Shown piece by piece: positions 1 through 9,289 of a stretch of 64,000 nucleotides of DNA. Made by a program: the position numbers and the translations under genes. The notes beneath the pieces were generated by a model. The model did no database searches and was not told the origin of the DNA. It worked only from the letters and a program-made list of their open reading frames with translations. Positions within the stretch are counted from its first letter, which is position 1. Each line of letters opens with the position of its first letter. The stretch is from Streptomyces albofaciens JCM 4342 (lineage in GTDB: Bacteria > Actinomycetota > Actinomycetes > Streptomycetales > Streptomycetaceae). The stretch covers positions 1,163,501 to 1,227,500 of the forward strand of contig NZ_PDCM01000001.1 of the NCBI RefSeq assembly GCF_008634025.1, read 5' to 3'.

Positions 1-690
1 CGGGGTCGGGACCTGGCTGCTCTTCGGGTCCAGGTGCTTGGTGCCGAGCAGGAACTGGACCAGGCCCAGCGCCATGCCGACCGCCGCGATACCGAAGCCC
101 AGGTGCCAGTTGACGCTCTGGCCGATACCACCGATGACCAGCGGGGCGGCCGTGGACCCGATGTTGATGCTCATGTAGAAGACGGTGAAACCACCGTCCC
201 GGCGCTTGTCCTGCGGGCCGTTGTAGAGGTGGCCCACCATCGTGGAGATGTTGGACTTCAGCAGGCCCGAGCCCAGCGCGACCATCGCCAGGCCGACGAA
301 GAACGTCTGGCCGGGGATCGCGAGCACGATGTGACCGGCGATGACCACGGAGGCACCGACGATCACCGTCTTGCGGGGGCCCCAGACGCGGTCGCCGAAC
401 CAGCCGCCGGGCATGGCGAGCAGGTAGACCATCGCCATGTAGACGGCGTAGATCGACAGGGCACTGGTCTGGGGTATGCCCAGACCGCCGCCCTGGGCGC
501 CGTCCTTGGCATCGGGACCGCCCGAGATCAGATACAGGACGAGCAGCGCCCGCATCCCGTAGAAGCTGAACCGCTCCCACATCTCGGTCATGAAGAGGGT
601 GGCCAGTCCGCGGGGGTGGCCGAAGAAGGTTTTGCCGTCGCTGGCAGGGTTCCCCTGCGCGGCGGCGTCCTTCGTCAGGCTGGACGCCAT
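1..690 (-). CDS. POT-family peptide MFS transporter (partial, C-terminus off window)
   Basis: Proton-dependent oligopeptide transporter (POT/PTR2 branch of the major facilitator superfamily), an inner-membrane importer of di- and tripeptides. The visible N-terminal ~230 residues carry the family signature EMWERFSFYGMRALL in the first membrane segment (ExxER-type motif), followed by repeated hydrophobic helices and a GDR-type loop after the second helix pair (GGWFGDRVWGPRK). The ATG at 690-688 lies behind a GGAAGAA-like ribosome site. The gene runs off the left edge, so about half of the usual ~500 residues is missing here. It is transcribed divergently from the two-component system. Family assignment is firm; the substrate is inferred. 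Confidence 0.85.
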   Translation of the reverse strand, partial: MASSLTKDAAAQGNPASDGKTFFGHPRGLATLFMTEMWERFSFYGMRALLVLYLISGGPDAKDGAQGGGLGIPQTSALSIYAVYMAMVYLLAMPGGWFGDRVWGPRKTVIVGASVVIAGHIVLAIPGQTFFVGLAMVALGSGLLKSNISTMVGHLYNGPQDKRRDGGFTVFYMSINIGSTAAPLVIGGIGQSVNWHLGFGIAAVGMALGLVQFLLGTKHLDPKSSQVPTP

Positions 691-1237
691 GGGTTCTTCC
701 TAGGTGTGCTCGGGACGCGTGGGGGAGCCCGCAGCGCGCCCGGGTCGGGCTGACCGGCACCGGCGTCACCTTGCCCGCCCCCTACGTCCCGGGGGCCGAC
801 GCCACTGGAAGAGGAATCGGCGGAGCAGTCGTGACGCCGGGATCCACGCCCCCGTGCTGCTTGCGCGGTGGACCCGGTCGACAGGTCATTCACTGTGTAG
901 CAGGACCGGTGGTTCCGGCCCCGCACACAACAGGGACCGATGACGTCTCTTGAGAGTCACTGGTCCCGAGGCTGTGCTGCGGACGTTGGGACACCATACG
1001 TCCAGCAGCCGCGCCAGTGGGGCGAGTGAGACAACGGTCACATGTGCAACCGGGAACCGCGAAGGGGGTTGCGGATGCGGTGCGCGGTGTGTGCCTCAAG
1101 ATCACCCGTCGGCCCCGGCATGCCGCGGTCCCGCCCGGGAGCGGTCGCCGGCGCGCCACCTGGAGGTCGTTTTCCGGCCACCCGCGGGCGCACCGGGTCC
1201 CGCCCGAGGAGGTAAGACATCGGACTACCATCGGCCC
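691..1237. other. Divergent intergenic region
   Basis: About 550 bases between the divergent peptide transporter and the response regulator. Small open frames occur in several phases but none has convincing codon bias, a family resemblance or a good ribosome site. It must hold both promoters. I see no strong palindrome or terminator. Confidence 0.5.
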
Positions 1238-1918
1238 ATGACCCGTGTACTGCTCGCCGAGGATGACGCGTCCATCTCGGAGCCGCTCGCCCGCGCCCTG
1301 CGCCGCGAGGGTTACGAAGTCGAGGTGCGCGAGGACGGCCCCACGGCGCTAGACGCCGGTCTGCAGGGCAACATCGACCTGGTCGTCCTCGACCTGGGTC
1401 TGCCCGGCATGGACGGCCTGGAGGTGGCCCGCCGGCTCCGTAACGAAGGCCACTCCTTCCCCATCCTCGTGCTCACCGCCCGCGCCGACGAGGTCGACAC
1501 CGTCGTCGGCCTGGACGCCGGTGCCGACGACTACGTCACCAAGCCCTTCCGGCTCGCCGAACTGCTCGCCCGCGTCCGGGCCCTGCTGCGCCGCGGCTCG
1601 TCCGCCGAGCCGCAGCAGCCGCCCGCGACCCACGGCGTGCGCATCGACGTCGAGTCGCACCGCGCCTGGATGGGCGACGAGGAACTCCAGCTCACGGCGA
1701 AGGAATTCGACCTGCTGCGGGTGCTGGTGCGGGACGCGGGCCGGGTGGTCACCCGCGACCAGCTGATGCGCGAGGTCTGGGACACCACGTGGTGGTCGTC
1801 CACGAAGACGCTGGACATGCACATCTCCTGGCTGCGCAAGAAGCTCGGCGACGACGCGGCCAACCCGCGCTACATCGCCACCGTCCGCGGCGTCGGCTTC
1901 CGCTTCGAGAAGAGCTGA
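1238..1918 (+). CDS. OmpR/PhoB-family response regulator
   Basis: Two-component response regulator of 226 residues. The receiver domain (1-120) has the acidic pocket E8-D9-D10, the phospho-acceptor D52 in VLDLGLP, the switch T80 and K102 in TKPF. The winged-helix output domain (about 130-225) ends with the typical TVRGVGFRFE. The ATG at 1238 is chosen because it begins exactly at the receiver start and follows a GAGGAGG ribosome site; the longer frame upstream has no family similarity. The histidine kinase starts 58 bases downstream, so the two form an operon. The signal and target genes cannot be read from sequence. Confidence 0.93.
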   Translation: MTRVLLAEDDASISEPLARALRREGYEVEVREDGPTALDAGLQGNIDLVVLDLGLPGMDGLEVARRLRNEGHSFPILVLTARADEVDTVVGLDAGADDYVTKPFRLAELLARVRALLRRGSSAEPQQPPATHGVRIDVESHRAWMGDEELQLTAKEFDLLRVLVRDAGRVVTRDQLMREVWDTTWWSSTKTLDMHISWLRKKLGDDAANPRYIATVRGVGFRFEKS

Positions 1919-1976
1919 GCGCCCGCCGCCGGGCGGGAAGAGTAGAAGAACGAACGCATCCCGCCCGGAGGACACC

Positions 1977-3227
1977 GTGCGCCGCCGTCTGATCAACTCC
2001 ACCCTCGCCGTGGTGCTCGTCGTGATCGCCGTCTTCGGCGTGTCACTGGTCATCGTGGAGACCCGCACCATCCAGTCGGGGGCGCAGGAGAGCGTCGCCT
2101 CCGAGGCCGTACGGCTCGTCGGCATCGTCGAGAGCCGGCTGGGCAGCGGCGAGAAGCTGACGCCCGAGATCCTCTCGGAGCAGATCACCGCGAAGCGGTA
2201 CGCCGAGATCGAGGTGCCCGGCCGGCCGCGCATCGAGATCGGCTCCCGGCCGGCCGGCGACGTCATCGAGTCCACCCAGCACGGCGACCGCGGCGAGACG
2301 GTCACCGTCCAGGAGCCGCGCTCCACGGTCAGCGCCGAGATCGGCCGTACGCTGCTGGTCATCCTGGCCGTCGCGATCCTGGCGATCCTGGCCGCCGTGG
2401 TGCTCGCCGTCCGCCAGGCCCGCCGGCTGACCGCGCCGCTGACCGACCTCGCGGAGACCGCCGAGCGGCTCGGCTCCGGCGACCCGCGCCCGCGCCACCG
2501 CCGCTACGGCGTGCAGGAGCTGGACCGGGTCGCGGACGTGCTGGACGCCAGCGCCGAGCGGATCGCGCGGATGCTCACCGCCGAGCGCCGGCTCGCCGCC
2601 GACGCCTCCCACCAGCTGCGGACGCCGCTGACCGCGCTGTCCATGCGACTGGAGGAGATCACCGTCACCGACGACCCGGACACGGTGAAGGAGGAGGCCA
2701 CCATCGCGCTGGGCCAGGTCGAGCGGCTGACCGACGTGGTCCAGCGGCTGCTGACCAACTCCCGCGACCCGCGCTCCGGCTCCGCCGTCGCCTTCGACCT
2801 CGACGAGGTCGTCAAGCAGCAGGTCGAGGAGTGGCGCCCGGCCTACCGCAGCGCCGGCCGGGCCATCGTGCGCTCCGGCAAGAAGGGGCTGCGCGCGGTC
2901 GGTACGCCCGGCGCGGTGGCCCAGGTGCTCGCCACGTTGATCGAGAACTCGCTGATGCACGGGGACGGGACGGTGGCGCTGCGCACCCGCGTCACCGGCA
3001 ACCAGGCGGTCGTGGAGGTCACCGACGCCGGCCGGGGCGTACCGCCCGACCTCGGCTCCCGGGTGTTCGAGCGCACGGTCAGCGGCCGGAATTCGACGGG
3101 GCTGGGGCTGGCCGTGGCCCGGGACCTGGCGGAGGCGGACGGCGGGCGGCTGGAACTGCTCCAGCAGCATCCGCCGGTGTTCGCCCTGTTCCTGGCCCGC
3201 GAGGCGGAGTCGTCGGCGGGGGAGTGA
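1977..3227 (+). CDS. Two-component sensor histidine kinase
   Basis: Membrane sensor kinase of 416 residues with a GTG start behind CCGGAGG. Order: membrane segment near 6-28, extracytoplasmic loop of about 95 residues, second membrane segment near 124-146, HAMP region (RQARRLTAPLTDLAE), H-box ASHQLRTPL with the phospho-histidine near residue 213, N-box LIENSLMHGDG, and G-boxes VTDAGRGVP and GLGLAVA. It should phosphorylate the regulator encoded just upstream. The loop has no recognisable sensor fold, so the stimulus is unknown. The ligand-binding loop is short, as in envelope-stress type sensors, but that is only a suggestion. Confidence 0.93.
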   Translation: MRRRLINSTLAVVLVVIAVFGVSLVIVETRTIQSGAQESVASEAVRLVGIVESRLGSGEKLTPEILSEQITAKRYAEIEVPGRPRIEIGSRPAGDVIESTQHGDRGETVTVQEPRSTVSAEIGRTLLVILAVAILAILAAVVLAVRQARRLTAPLTDLAETAERLGSGDPRPRHRRYGVQELDRVADVLDASAERIARMLTAERRLAADASHQLRTPLTALSMRLEEITVTDDPDTVKEEATIALGQVERLTDVVQRLLTNSRDPRSGSAVAFDLDEVVKQQVEEWRPAYRSAGRAIVRSGKKGLRAVGTPGAVAQVLATLIENSLMHGDGTVALRTRVTGNQAVVEVTDAGRGVPPDLGSRVFERTVSGRNSTGLGLAVARDLAEADGGRLELLQQHPPVFALFLAREAESSAGE

Positions 3228-3245
3228 GCATCGGGCGGGCGTCTG

Positions 3246-3350
3246 CGTGGCAAGCCTGGCTCCGTGGCGGGCCTGGCTCTGTAGTGGGACCGGTTCCGTA
3301 GTGGGACCGGCTCCGTAACGGGACCGGCCCCGTGGCAGGACCGGCTCCCT
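3246..3350. repeat. 17-bp degenerate tandem array (6-7 units)
   Basis: Units of 17 bases related to CGTAGTGGGACCGGCTC follow one another with 2-5 mismatches. The array fills the space between the convergent kinase and GtrA genes. Its right end meets the stop codon of the GtrA gene (TAG at 3360-3358 on the minus strand). Confidence 0.8.
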
Positions 3351-3357
3351 GACGGGG

Positions 3358-3900
3358 CTACTCGCGCGGGCGCTCCGCGGCCGCCGCGCTCGCCGCCCGC
3401 CGTTCCCGCGCGCCCTCGGCCTCGGCCTCGGCCAGGAAGGACTCCGCCGTCGCCACGGCCTTGCGCGCGGGCAGCGCCCGGAACACCCAGGTGCGGTACG
3501 ACCAGAAGCGGAAGAGCGTGGCCAGGCCGATGCCGAGGAACTTGAAGACGTTGCTCTGGAGCGAGGAGTCCCAGCCGAACCCGTACGTCGCCACGTACAG
3601 GACGCCGTTCTCGATGACCAGGCCGATGACGCTGAACAGCAGGAAGAGCGTCAGCTCCTTGGTGCGGCCGCTCTTGTCCCGGTCCCGGTAGGTGAAGTAG
3701 CGGTAGCCGAGGTAGTTCGTGCCGGTGGCCACCACGGTGGCGACGATGCTGGCCCGGACGACGGGCAGCTCGGTCAGGTGCCGTACGAGGTTGAACACCA
3801 CGAAGTTGACGAGGACCCCCGCGCCCCCGACGGCGCCGAACTTCATGAGTTCGCGGGCCAGTGCGTCCAGTCGGGCCCGCAGTGCGCTCCGTTCACTCAT
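3358..3900 (-). CDS. GtrA-family membrane protein
   Basis: A 180-residue protein with four predicted membrane segments and the GtrA/DPMS signature near the N-terminus (MKFGAVGGAGVLVNFVVFNLV) plus YRYFTYRDR after helix two. GtrA-family proteins help move or use undecaprenyl-phosphate-linked sugars for envelope glycosylation. A GtrA gene lies beside purK/purE in mycobacteria too. The charged Ala/Glu-rich tail (last ~25 residues) is low complexity. The ATG at 3900 fits the family start. The glycan served is unknown. Confidence 0.88.
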   Translation of the reverse strand: MSERSALRARLDALARELMKFGAVGGAGVLVNFVVFNLVRHLTELPVVRASIVATVVATGTNYLGYRYFTYRDRDKSGRTKELTLFLLFSVIGLVIENGVLYVATYGFGWDSSLQSNVFKFLGIGLATLFRFWSYRTWVFRALPARKAVATAESFLAEAEAEGARERRAASAAAAERPRE

Positions 3901-4037
3901 AGTGATCGTTCAGCTCCTGGTGGTGGGCGTTCGTGGGCGTCTGGGTGCGGTCGTCAACCTGCATCCTGTCCGCTCATGCTAACCAGGGGACCTGTGTGCC
4001 GCCTGCCACCCGTGACCGGAGGGGCGCCCGGGTCGTG

Positions 4038-4484
4038 TCAGTCCACGGTCACCCGGAACCGCCGCGTCCGGGCGTTCTCGTCCTGCTCGTCGGCCTGCGC
4101 GGTGCCGCAGCGGTAGCAGTACCTGAGAGTCACCTCGGTATGTCCGGCCCCGCGGGCCGTGAAATCGACGTAGCGGAAGCCGCCCGAGCCCGGGCCGGAC
4201 GGCTCGTCGGCGTCGTAGTGCCCGACGGCCCCTTGCAGTACGGCCGGGTCCGGCCGCGGTGCGGCGAGGACCCATCGGAAGCCGCTGGCCGGATTGTCCT
4301 TGAGGCGGATGGAGAAGCGGGTGCCGGAGGTGACCGAGATCTCCCGGTCGCCCTCGTCGAACACGACCGGTCCGGTCAGCTGGGTGACCACCGCGTAGAC
4401 GGCGGCGACCAGGGCCGCCACGGCGAAGGCGATCCCCGCGGTCCTGGTGCGCCTGGGTATGCCCCCGTCGTCCCCGTCGCCCAT
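4038..4484 (-). CDS. Membrane-anchored chagasin-like (I42-type) protein, predicted
   Basis: A 148-residue protein with one membrane segment near 17-37 and an extracytoplasmic domain. The segment LKDNPASGFRW resembles the NPTTGY/F-x-W loop of chagasin-type (MEROPS I42) cysteine-peptidase inhibitors. The later stretch GAGHTEVTLRYCYRC resembles the strand that precedes their third inhibitory loop. Two cysteines (CYRC) and an acidic region follow. It stands alone between GtrA (same strand) and the divergent purK. The inhibitor role rests on loop similarity only; no target protease is nearby. Start ATG at 4484. Confidence 0.6.
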   Translation of the reverse strand: MGDGDDGGIPRRTRTAGIAFAVAALVAAVYAVVTQLTGPVVFDEGDREISVTSGTRFSIRLKDNPASGFRWVLAAPRPDPAVLQGAVGHYDADEPSGPGSGGFRYVDFTARGAGHTEVTLRYCYRCGTAQADEQDENARTRRFRVTVD

Positions 4485-4627
4485 GAGTCCTCCCCCTCCA
4501 CGGCGGCGGCGAGCCTACCGCCCGGGTGATCTCCGCACACGGCGAACGGCGAGGGTGGCGGACTTGCGTTCGTACGTTCATCCAAGGGGGCGGCGGAGGC
4601 TCATGGCCGTACGGATACCCTGGGGGC

Positions 4628-5824
4628 GTGACGTTCCCGGTAGTCGGCATGGTCGGCGGCGGCCAGCTCGCCCGTATGACCCACGAGGCGGGCATCCCCC
4701 TCGGCATCAGATTCAAGCTCCTCAGCGACACCCCGCAGGACTCGGCGGCCCAGGTGGTCGGTGACGTCGTCATCGGCGATTACCGCGACCTGGACACGCT
4801 GCGCGCCTTCGCCCGTGGCTGTGATGTGATCACTTTCGATCACGAGCACGTTCCCACCGAGCATTTGAGGGCCCTGGAGGCCGACGGCATCCCCGTCCGG
4901 CCCGGCCCCGACGCGCTGGTGCACGCCCAGGACAAGGGGGTGATGCGCGCGAAGCTGACCGAGATCGGGGCGCCCTGCCCCCGGCACCGCATCGTCGCCG
5001 ACCCGGCGGACGTGGAGCGGTTCGCGGCCGAAATCAGTGGGGGCGGCGCGCAGCGCCTCGACGAGGGGCGGTGGCCGGGCGACGGGCGGGAGGGCGGCTT
5101 CCCGGTGGTCCTGAAGACGGTCCGCGGGGGCTACGACGGCAAGGGCGTCTGGGTCGTACGATCCTCCAAGGAGGCCGCCGAGCCGTTCCGCGCCGGAGTG
5201 CCGGTTCTGGCCGAGGAGAAGGTCTCCTTCGTCCGGGAACTGGCCGCCAACATCGTCCGCTCGCCGCACGGCCAGGCCGTCGCGTACCCGGTCGTGGAGT
5301 CCATCCAGGTCGACGGCGTCTGCGACACGGTGATCGCGCCCGCCCCGGACCTGTCCGAGGAGCTGTCCGGCCAGGCGCAGGAGCTGGCGTTGCGCATCGC
5401 GCGGGAGCTGGGCGTGGTGGGCCACCTCGCGGTCGAGCTGTTCGAGACCGCCGACGGCCGCATCCTGGTCAACGAGCTGGCCATGCGCCCGCACAACTCC
5501 GGCCACTGGACCCAGGACGGCGCGATCACCTCGCAGTTCGCCAACCACGTCCGCGCCGTCCTCGACCTGCCGCTCGGCGACCCGCGCCCGCGCGCCCAGT
5601 GGACGGTGATGGCCAACGTCCTCGGCGGCGACTATCCCGACATGTATTCCGCGTACCTCCATTGCATGGCACGGGACCCGCAGCTGAAGATCCATATGTA
5701 CGGAAAGGACGTGAAGCCCGGCCGCAAGGTCGGCCACGTCAACACCTACGGCGACGACCTGGCCGACGTGCGCGAGCGCGCCGCGCACGCCGCCGGCTAC
5801 CTGCGAGGAACCATCACCGAATGA
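4628..5824 (+). CDS. purK: 5-(carboxyamino)imidazole ribonucleotide synthase
   Basis: ATP-grasp enzyme that carboxylates AIR with ATP and bicarbonate to N5-CAIR in purine synthesis. The GTG at 4628 gives 398 residues beginning at the Rossmann-like [13 protein letters not shown], where the family begins; the frame remains open further upstream but without homology. ATP-grasp features include [16 protein letters not shown] and a C-terminal [11 protein letters not shown] followed by the paired-helix [12 protein letters not shown]. An insertion of about 20 residues rich in Gly/Asp/Arg (near residues 138-156) precedes the ATP-binding strand. It overlaps purE by four bases (ATGA), so the pair is translationally coupled. 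Confidence 0.96.
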   Translation: MTFPVVGMVGGGQLARMTHEAGIPLGIRFKLLSDTPQDSAAQVVGDVVIGDYRDLDTLRAFARGCDVITFDHEHVPTEHLRALEADGIPVRPGPDALVHAQDKGVMRAKLTEIGAPCPRHRIVADPADVERFAAEISGGGAQRLDEGRWPGDGREGGFPVVLKTVRGGYDGKGVWVVRSSKEAAEPFRAGVPVLAEEKVSFVRELAANIVRSPHGQAVAYPVVESIQVDGVCDTVIAPAPDLSEELSGQAQELALRIARELGVVGHLAVELFETADGRILVNELAMRPHNSGHWTQDGAITSQFANHVRAVLDLPLGDPRPRAQWTVMANVLGGDYPDMYSAYLHCMARDPQLKIHMYGKDVKPGRKVGHVNTYGDDLADVRERAAHAAGYLRGTITE

Positions 5825-6357
5825 CTGCGAGCACTTCCCCCACGGTCGGCATCGTCATGGGCTCCGACTCCGACTGGCCCGTCATGGAGGCCGCGGCCAA
5901 GGCCCTCGACGAGTTCGAGGTCCCCTACGAGGTCGACGTCGTCTCCGCCCACCGCATGCCGCACGAGATGATCGCGTACGGCGAGCAGGCCGCCGGGCGG
6001 GGCCTGAAGGCGATCATCGCGGGCGCCGGGGGAGCGGCCCACCTGCCGGGGATGCTCGCGTCGGTCACACCGCTGCCGGTCATCGGCGTACCCGTACCGC
6101 TGAAGTACCTGGACGGCATGGACTCGCTGCTGTCCATCGTGCAGATGCCGGCCGGCGTGCCGGTCGCCACCGTCTCGGTCGGCGGCGCCCGGAACGCCGG
6201 ACTGCTCGCCGCCCGGATGCTCGCCGCCCACGACCCGGAGCTCCAGGTCCGGATGCGCGAGTTCCAGCAGCACCTGAACGAACAGGCCACCGAGAAGGGC
6301 AAGCGGCTGCGCAACAAGGTCGCCTCCCCGGCCTTCGGCTTCGGGAGCGGCAAGTGA
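5821..6357 (+). CDS. purE: N5-CAIR mutase, class I PurE
   Basis: Converts N5-CAIR to CAIR, the step after PurK. 178 residues with the class I signature MGSDSDW (13-19), SAHRMP with the catalytic histidine H44, and the GGAAHLPGM loop. The ATG lies inside the purK stop region (ATGA overlap), and the downstream dipeptidase again overlaps by four bases (GTGA). All three genes therefore form a coupled operon. Length and motifs match the family fully. Confidence 0.97.
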   Translation: MTASTSPTVGIVMGSDSDWPVMEAAAKALDEFEVPYEVDVVSAHRMPHEMIAYGEQAAGRGLKAIIAGAGGAAHLPGMLASVTPLPVIGVPVPLKYLDGMDSLLSIVQMPAGVPVATVSVGGARNAGLLAARMLAAHDPELQVRMREFQQHLNEQATEKGKRLRNKVASPAFGFGSGK

Positions 6358-7559
6358 GCGCTTCCCTGGAGGCCGCCCGCGCGCTGCTCGCCGAATGGCC
6401 GGTGGTCGACGGCCACAACGACCTGCCCTGGGCCCTGCGCGAGCAGGTCCGCTACGACCTCGACCGGCGCGACATCGCCGCCGACCAGACCGGTCACCTG
6501 CACACCGACATCCCCCGGCTGCGGGCCGGCGGCGTCGGCGCGCAGTTCTGGTCGGTGTACGTACGGTCCGACTACGCCGGCGACCGGGCCGTCACCGCCA
6601 CCCTCGAACAGATCGACGTGGTGCGCCGGCTCGCCGCCCGCCACCCCGACGACCTGCGCCTGGCGTACACCGCCGACGACATGGAAGCGGCCCGCGCGGA
6701 CGGCCGGATCGCGTCCCTGATGGGCGCCGAGGGCGGCCACTCGATCGGCAACTCGCTGGCCACCCTGCGCGCGCTGTACGCACTGGGCGTGCGCTACATG
6801 ACGCTCACCCACAACGACAACATCGACTGGGCGGACTCGGCCACCGACGAGCCGCGCGCGCACGGCCTCACCGCCTTCGGCCACGAGGTCGTCCGCGAGA
6901 TGAACCGCCTCGGCATGCTCGTCGACCTCTCGCACGTCTCCGCCGACACCATGCGCGACGCGCTGGACACCAGCGCCGCCCCGGTCGTCTTCTCGCACTC
7001 CTCCGCCCGCGCGGTCTGCGACCACCCGCGCAACATCCCGGACGACGTGCTGGAGCGGCTGCCCGCCAACGGCGGCGTCGCGATGGCCACCTTCGTACCG
7101 AAGTTCATCCTGCCCGCGGCCGTCGCCTGGACCCTGCGCGCGGACGAGAACATGCGCGCGCACGGCTTCCACCACCTGGACACCACCGCCGAGGCGATGG
7201 CCGTGCACCGCGACTTCGAGGCGGCGCACCCGCGCCCGCTCGCCACCGCCGCCACCGTCGCCGACCACCTCGACCACATGCGCGAGGTCGCCGGCATCGA
7301 CCACATCGGCATCGGCGGCGACTTCGACGGCACCGCCTTCACCCCCGCCGACCTCGCCGACGTGTCCGGCTATCCGAACCTGATCGCCGAACTCCTCGAC
7401 CGCAAGTGGTCCACGGCCGACCTCGCCAAGCTGACCTGGCAGAACGCGGTCCGCACACTAGGCGGCGCGGAGGATGTCGCGCGGGGGCTGCGGGACGGGC
7501 GCGGGCCGTCCATCGCGACGATCGACCAGCTCGACGGTCTCGACAGCCTCGACGGCTGA
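6354..7559 (+). CDS. Membrane dipeptidase-like M19 zinc peptidase
   Basis: A 401-residue member of the renal dipeptidase (M19) family, which hydrolyses dipeptides including some D-amino-acid ones. Zinc-site motifs are in order: DGHNDLPW near residue 20, the bridging-glutamate segment [34 protein letters not shown] and GIGGDFDG. No signal peptide is seen, so it is probably cytoplasmic. The GTG start overlaps the purE stop. The same gene order occurs in other streptomycetes. The real substrate is unknown; a role in recycling wall or D-containing dipeptides is inference. Confidence 0.9.
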   Translation: MSASLEAARALLAEWPVVDGHNDLPWALREQVRYDLDRRDIAADQTGHLHTDIPRLRAGGVGAQFWSVYVRSDYAGDRAVTATLEQIDVVRRLAARHPDDLRLAYTADDMEAARADGRIASLMGAEGGHSIGNSLATLRALYALGVRYMTLTHNDNIDWADSATDEPRAHGLTAFGHEVVREMNRLGMLVDLSHVSADTMRDALDTSAAPVVFSHSSARAVCDHPRNIPDDVLERLPANGGVAMATFVPKFILPAAVAWTLRADENMRAHGFHHLDTTAEAMAVHRDFEAAHPRPLATAATVADHLDHMREVAGIDHIGIGGDFDGTAFTPADLADVSGYPNLIAELLDRKWSTADLAKLTWQNAVRTLGGAEDVARGLRDGRGPSIATIDQLDGLDSLDG

Positions 7560-7680
7560 GCGGGGCGCAGGATGCCGGACTTCTGACGGCTGAGGCGCGC
7601 AGGTCGCCACTTCGCCGCCACTTCGCCGCCGTTTCGACGCCACGAGGGGCCGGTCCGACGTCACGAGGGGCCGGTCCGAC
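7551..7680. repeat. Short direct repeats starting at a stop codon
   Basis: The last codons and stop of the dipeptidase (GACGGCTGAG, 7551-7560) recur at 7585-7594 with similar flanks. Further on, a ~21-base unit ending CACGAGGGGCCGGTCCGAC occurs twice in tandem (about 7638-7680). Confidence 0.6.
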
Positions 7681-7723
7681 GCGATCAGGGCCGGAACTCC
7701 ACGGAGTTCCGGCCCCTGATCGC
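7681..7723. terminator. Bidirectional terminator hairpin
   Basis: Near-perfect 20-bp inverted repeat, left arm 7681-7700 and right arm 7703-7723 with one bulged C. It sits between the convergent dipeptidase and UDP-glucose dehydrogenase genes, and CTTGTTCG follows on the plus strand. Confidence 0.85.
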
Positions 7724-7736
7724 TTGTTCGTACGGG

Positions 7737-9077
7737 TCAGGCCTGCGGACGCCCCAGCGCCCGGTACGTCCAGCCCGCCTTGCGCCACAGCTCCGGGTCG
7801 AGCGCGTTGCGCCCGTCCAGGATGCGCGGCGTGGCGACCACCTCGGCCAGCGCGGCCGGGTCCAGCTCCCGGAACTCCCGCCACTCGGTCAGGTGCAGCA
7901 CCACATCGGCGCCGCGCACCGCCTCCAGCGCCGTGTCCGCGTACCCGAGCGTCGGGAACACGCGCGCGGCGTTCGCCATGCCCTTGGGGTCGTACACCGT
8001 CACCTGGGCGCCCTGGAGGTGGATCTGCCCGGCGACGTTGAGCGCGGGGGAGTCCCGTACGTCGTCCGAATCCGGCTTGAACGTGGCCCCGAGGACGGCG
8101 ACCCGGGTGCCGAGGAAGGAGCCGCCGACCGCCTCCCGGGTCAGCTCGACCATGTGGCCGCGGCGCCGCATGTTGATCGAGTCGACCTCGCGCAGGAACG
8201 TCAGCGCCTGGTCGGCGCCCAGCTCACCGGCGCGCGCCATGAACGCCCGGATGTCCTTGGGCAGGCAGCCGCCGCCGAAACCGATCCCGGCGCGCAGGAA
8301 CTTCTTGCCGATCCGCTCGTCGTGGCCGATCGCCTCCGCCAGCTTCACCACGTCACCGCCGGCCGCCTCGCACACCTCCGCCATCGCGTTGATGAAGGAG
8401 ATCTTGGTGGCCAGGAAGGAGTTGGCGGAGGTCTTGACCAGCTCCGCGGTGGGGAAGTCGGCCACGACGAACGGCGAGCCCTCGGCCACGGGCTTGGCGT
8501 ACACCTCCCGCAGCACCTCCTCGGCCCGGCCGCCGTCCACGCCGATCACGATCCGGTCCGGGTGCAGGGTGTCCTGCACGGCGAAGCCCTCGCGCAGGAA
8601 CTCCGGGTTCCAGGCCAGCTCCACGTCCTCACCGGCCGGCGCCAGCTCGGCGACCCGCTTGGCCAGCCGCGCCGCGCTGCCCACCGGGACCGTCGACTTG
8701 CCGACCACCAGCGCGGGGCGCCGCAGCAGCGGGGCCAGCGACTCGACGGCCGATTCCACGTACGACATGTCGCAGGCGTACTCGCCGTGCTTCTGCGGGG
8801 TGTTGACGCACAGGAAGTGCACGTCGCCGAAGTCCGCCAGCTCTTCCCAGGAAGTGGTGAAGCGCAGCCGGCCGCTGGCGCCCTCGATGCCCGCGACGTG
8901 CGCCCGCAGCAGCTCCTCCAGGCCCGGCTCGAACATCGGGGTCTCGCCCCGCTCCAGCATCTCGATCTTCGCCGGGTCGATGTCCAGGCCCATCACCTCG
9001 AAGCCGAGCTCCGCCATGGCCGCGGCATGCGTCGCGCCGAGGTAGCCGGTGCCGATCACGGTGATCTTCAGGGCCAT
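7737..9077 (-). CDS. UDP-glucose 6-dehydrogenase
   Basis: Oxidises UDP-glucose to UDP-glucuronate with two NAD+, feeding polysaccharide or wall glycan synthesis. The ATG at 9077 gives 446 residues beginning MALKITVIGTGYLGA, the GxGxxG NAD-binding turn. The central domain has the catalytic cysteine in GFGGGCLPKD, and the C-terminal nucleotide-sugar domain has ATFKPDSDDVRDSPA. The frame remains open upstream to 9191 but without homology. It is convergent to the dipeptidase and divergent from the acyl-CoA dehydrogenase. UDP-mannuronate- or UDP-HexNAc-type relatives are less likely given the start and the GGGCLPKD motif. Confidence 0.93.
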   Translation of the reverse strand: MALKITVIGTGYLGATHAAAMAELGFEVMGLDIDPAKIEMLERGETPMFEPGLEELLRAHVAGIEGASGRLRFTTSWEELADFGDVHFLCVNTPQKHGEYACDMSYVESAVESLAPLLRRPALVVGKSTVPVGSAARLAKRVAELAPAGEDVELAWNPEFLREGFAVQDTLHPDRIVIGVDGGRAEEVLREVYAKPVAEGSPFVVADFPTAELVKTSANSFLATKISFINAMAEVCEAAGGDVVKLAEAIGHDERIGKKFLRAGIGFGGGCLPKDIRAFMARAGELGADQALTFLREVDSINMRRRGHMVELTREAVGGSFLGTRVAVLGATFKPDSDDVRDSPALNVAGQIHLQGAQVTVYDPKGMANAARVFPTLGYADTALEAVRGADVVLHLTEWREFRELDPAALAEVVATPRILDGRNALDPELWRKAGWTYRALGRPQA

Positions 9078-9289
9078 GGGTGCTCCAGGTGCGTACGGGG
9101 AAGATCTGAGCAGCCCGAGCATAGTCCGGCCGGTCTCCGGGGCGACGGGCCCGGTGGCCGGGACCTTGCGGTGCGCTGTCGGCAAACTCACGTCTCCCGC
9201 GCCCCGTGCCGCCCCTAGAATTCGGGTGACACATCGAGTTACTTAACGGTAGTTAGCAAGCCAGTCAGCTCTCAGGGGAGTGAGAAACC

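Noticed and set aside
34..753. Plus-strand open frame of 239 codons
   Set aside because: It is the antisense shadow of the POT transporter, whose membrane motifs are unmistakable on the minus strand.
9244..9255. TAAC-GGTA-GTTA inverted repeat upstream of the acyl-CoA dehydrogenase
   Set aside because: Only four-base arms; it may be an operator but the evidence is too weak to list as a feature.
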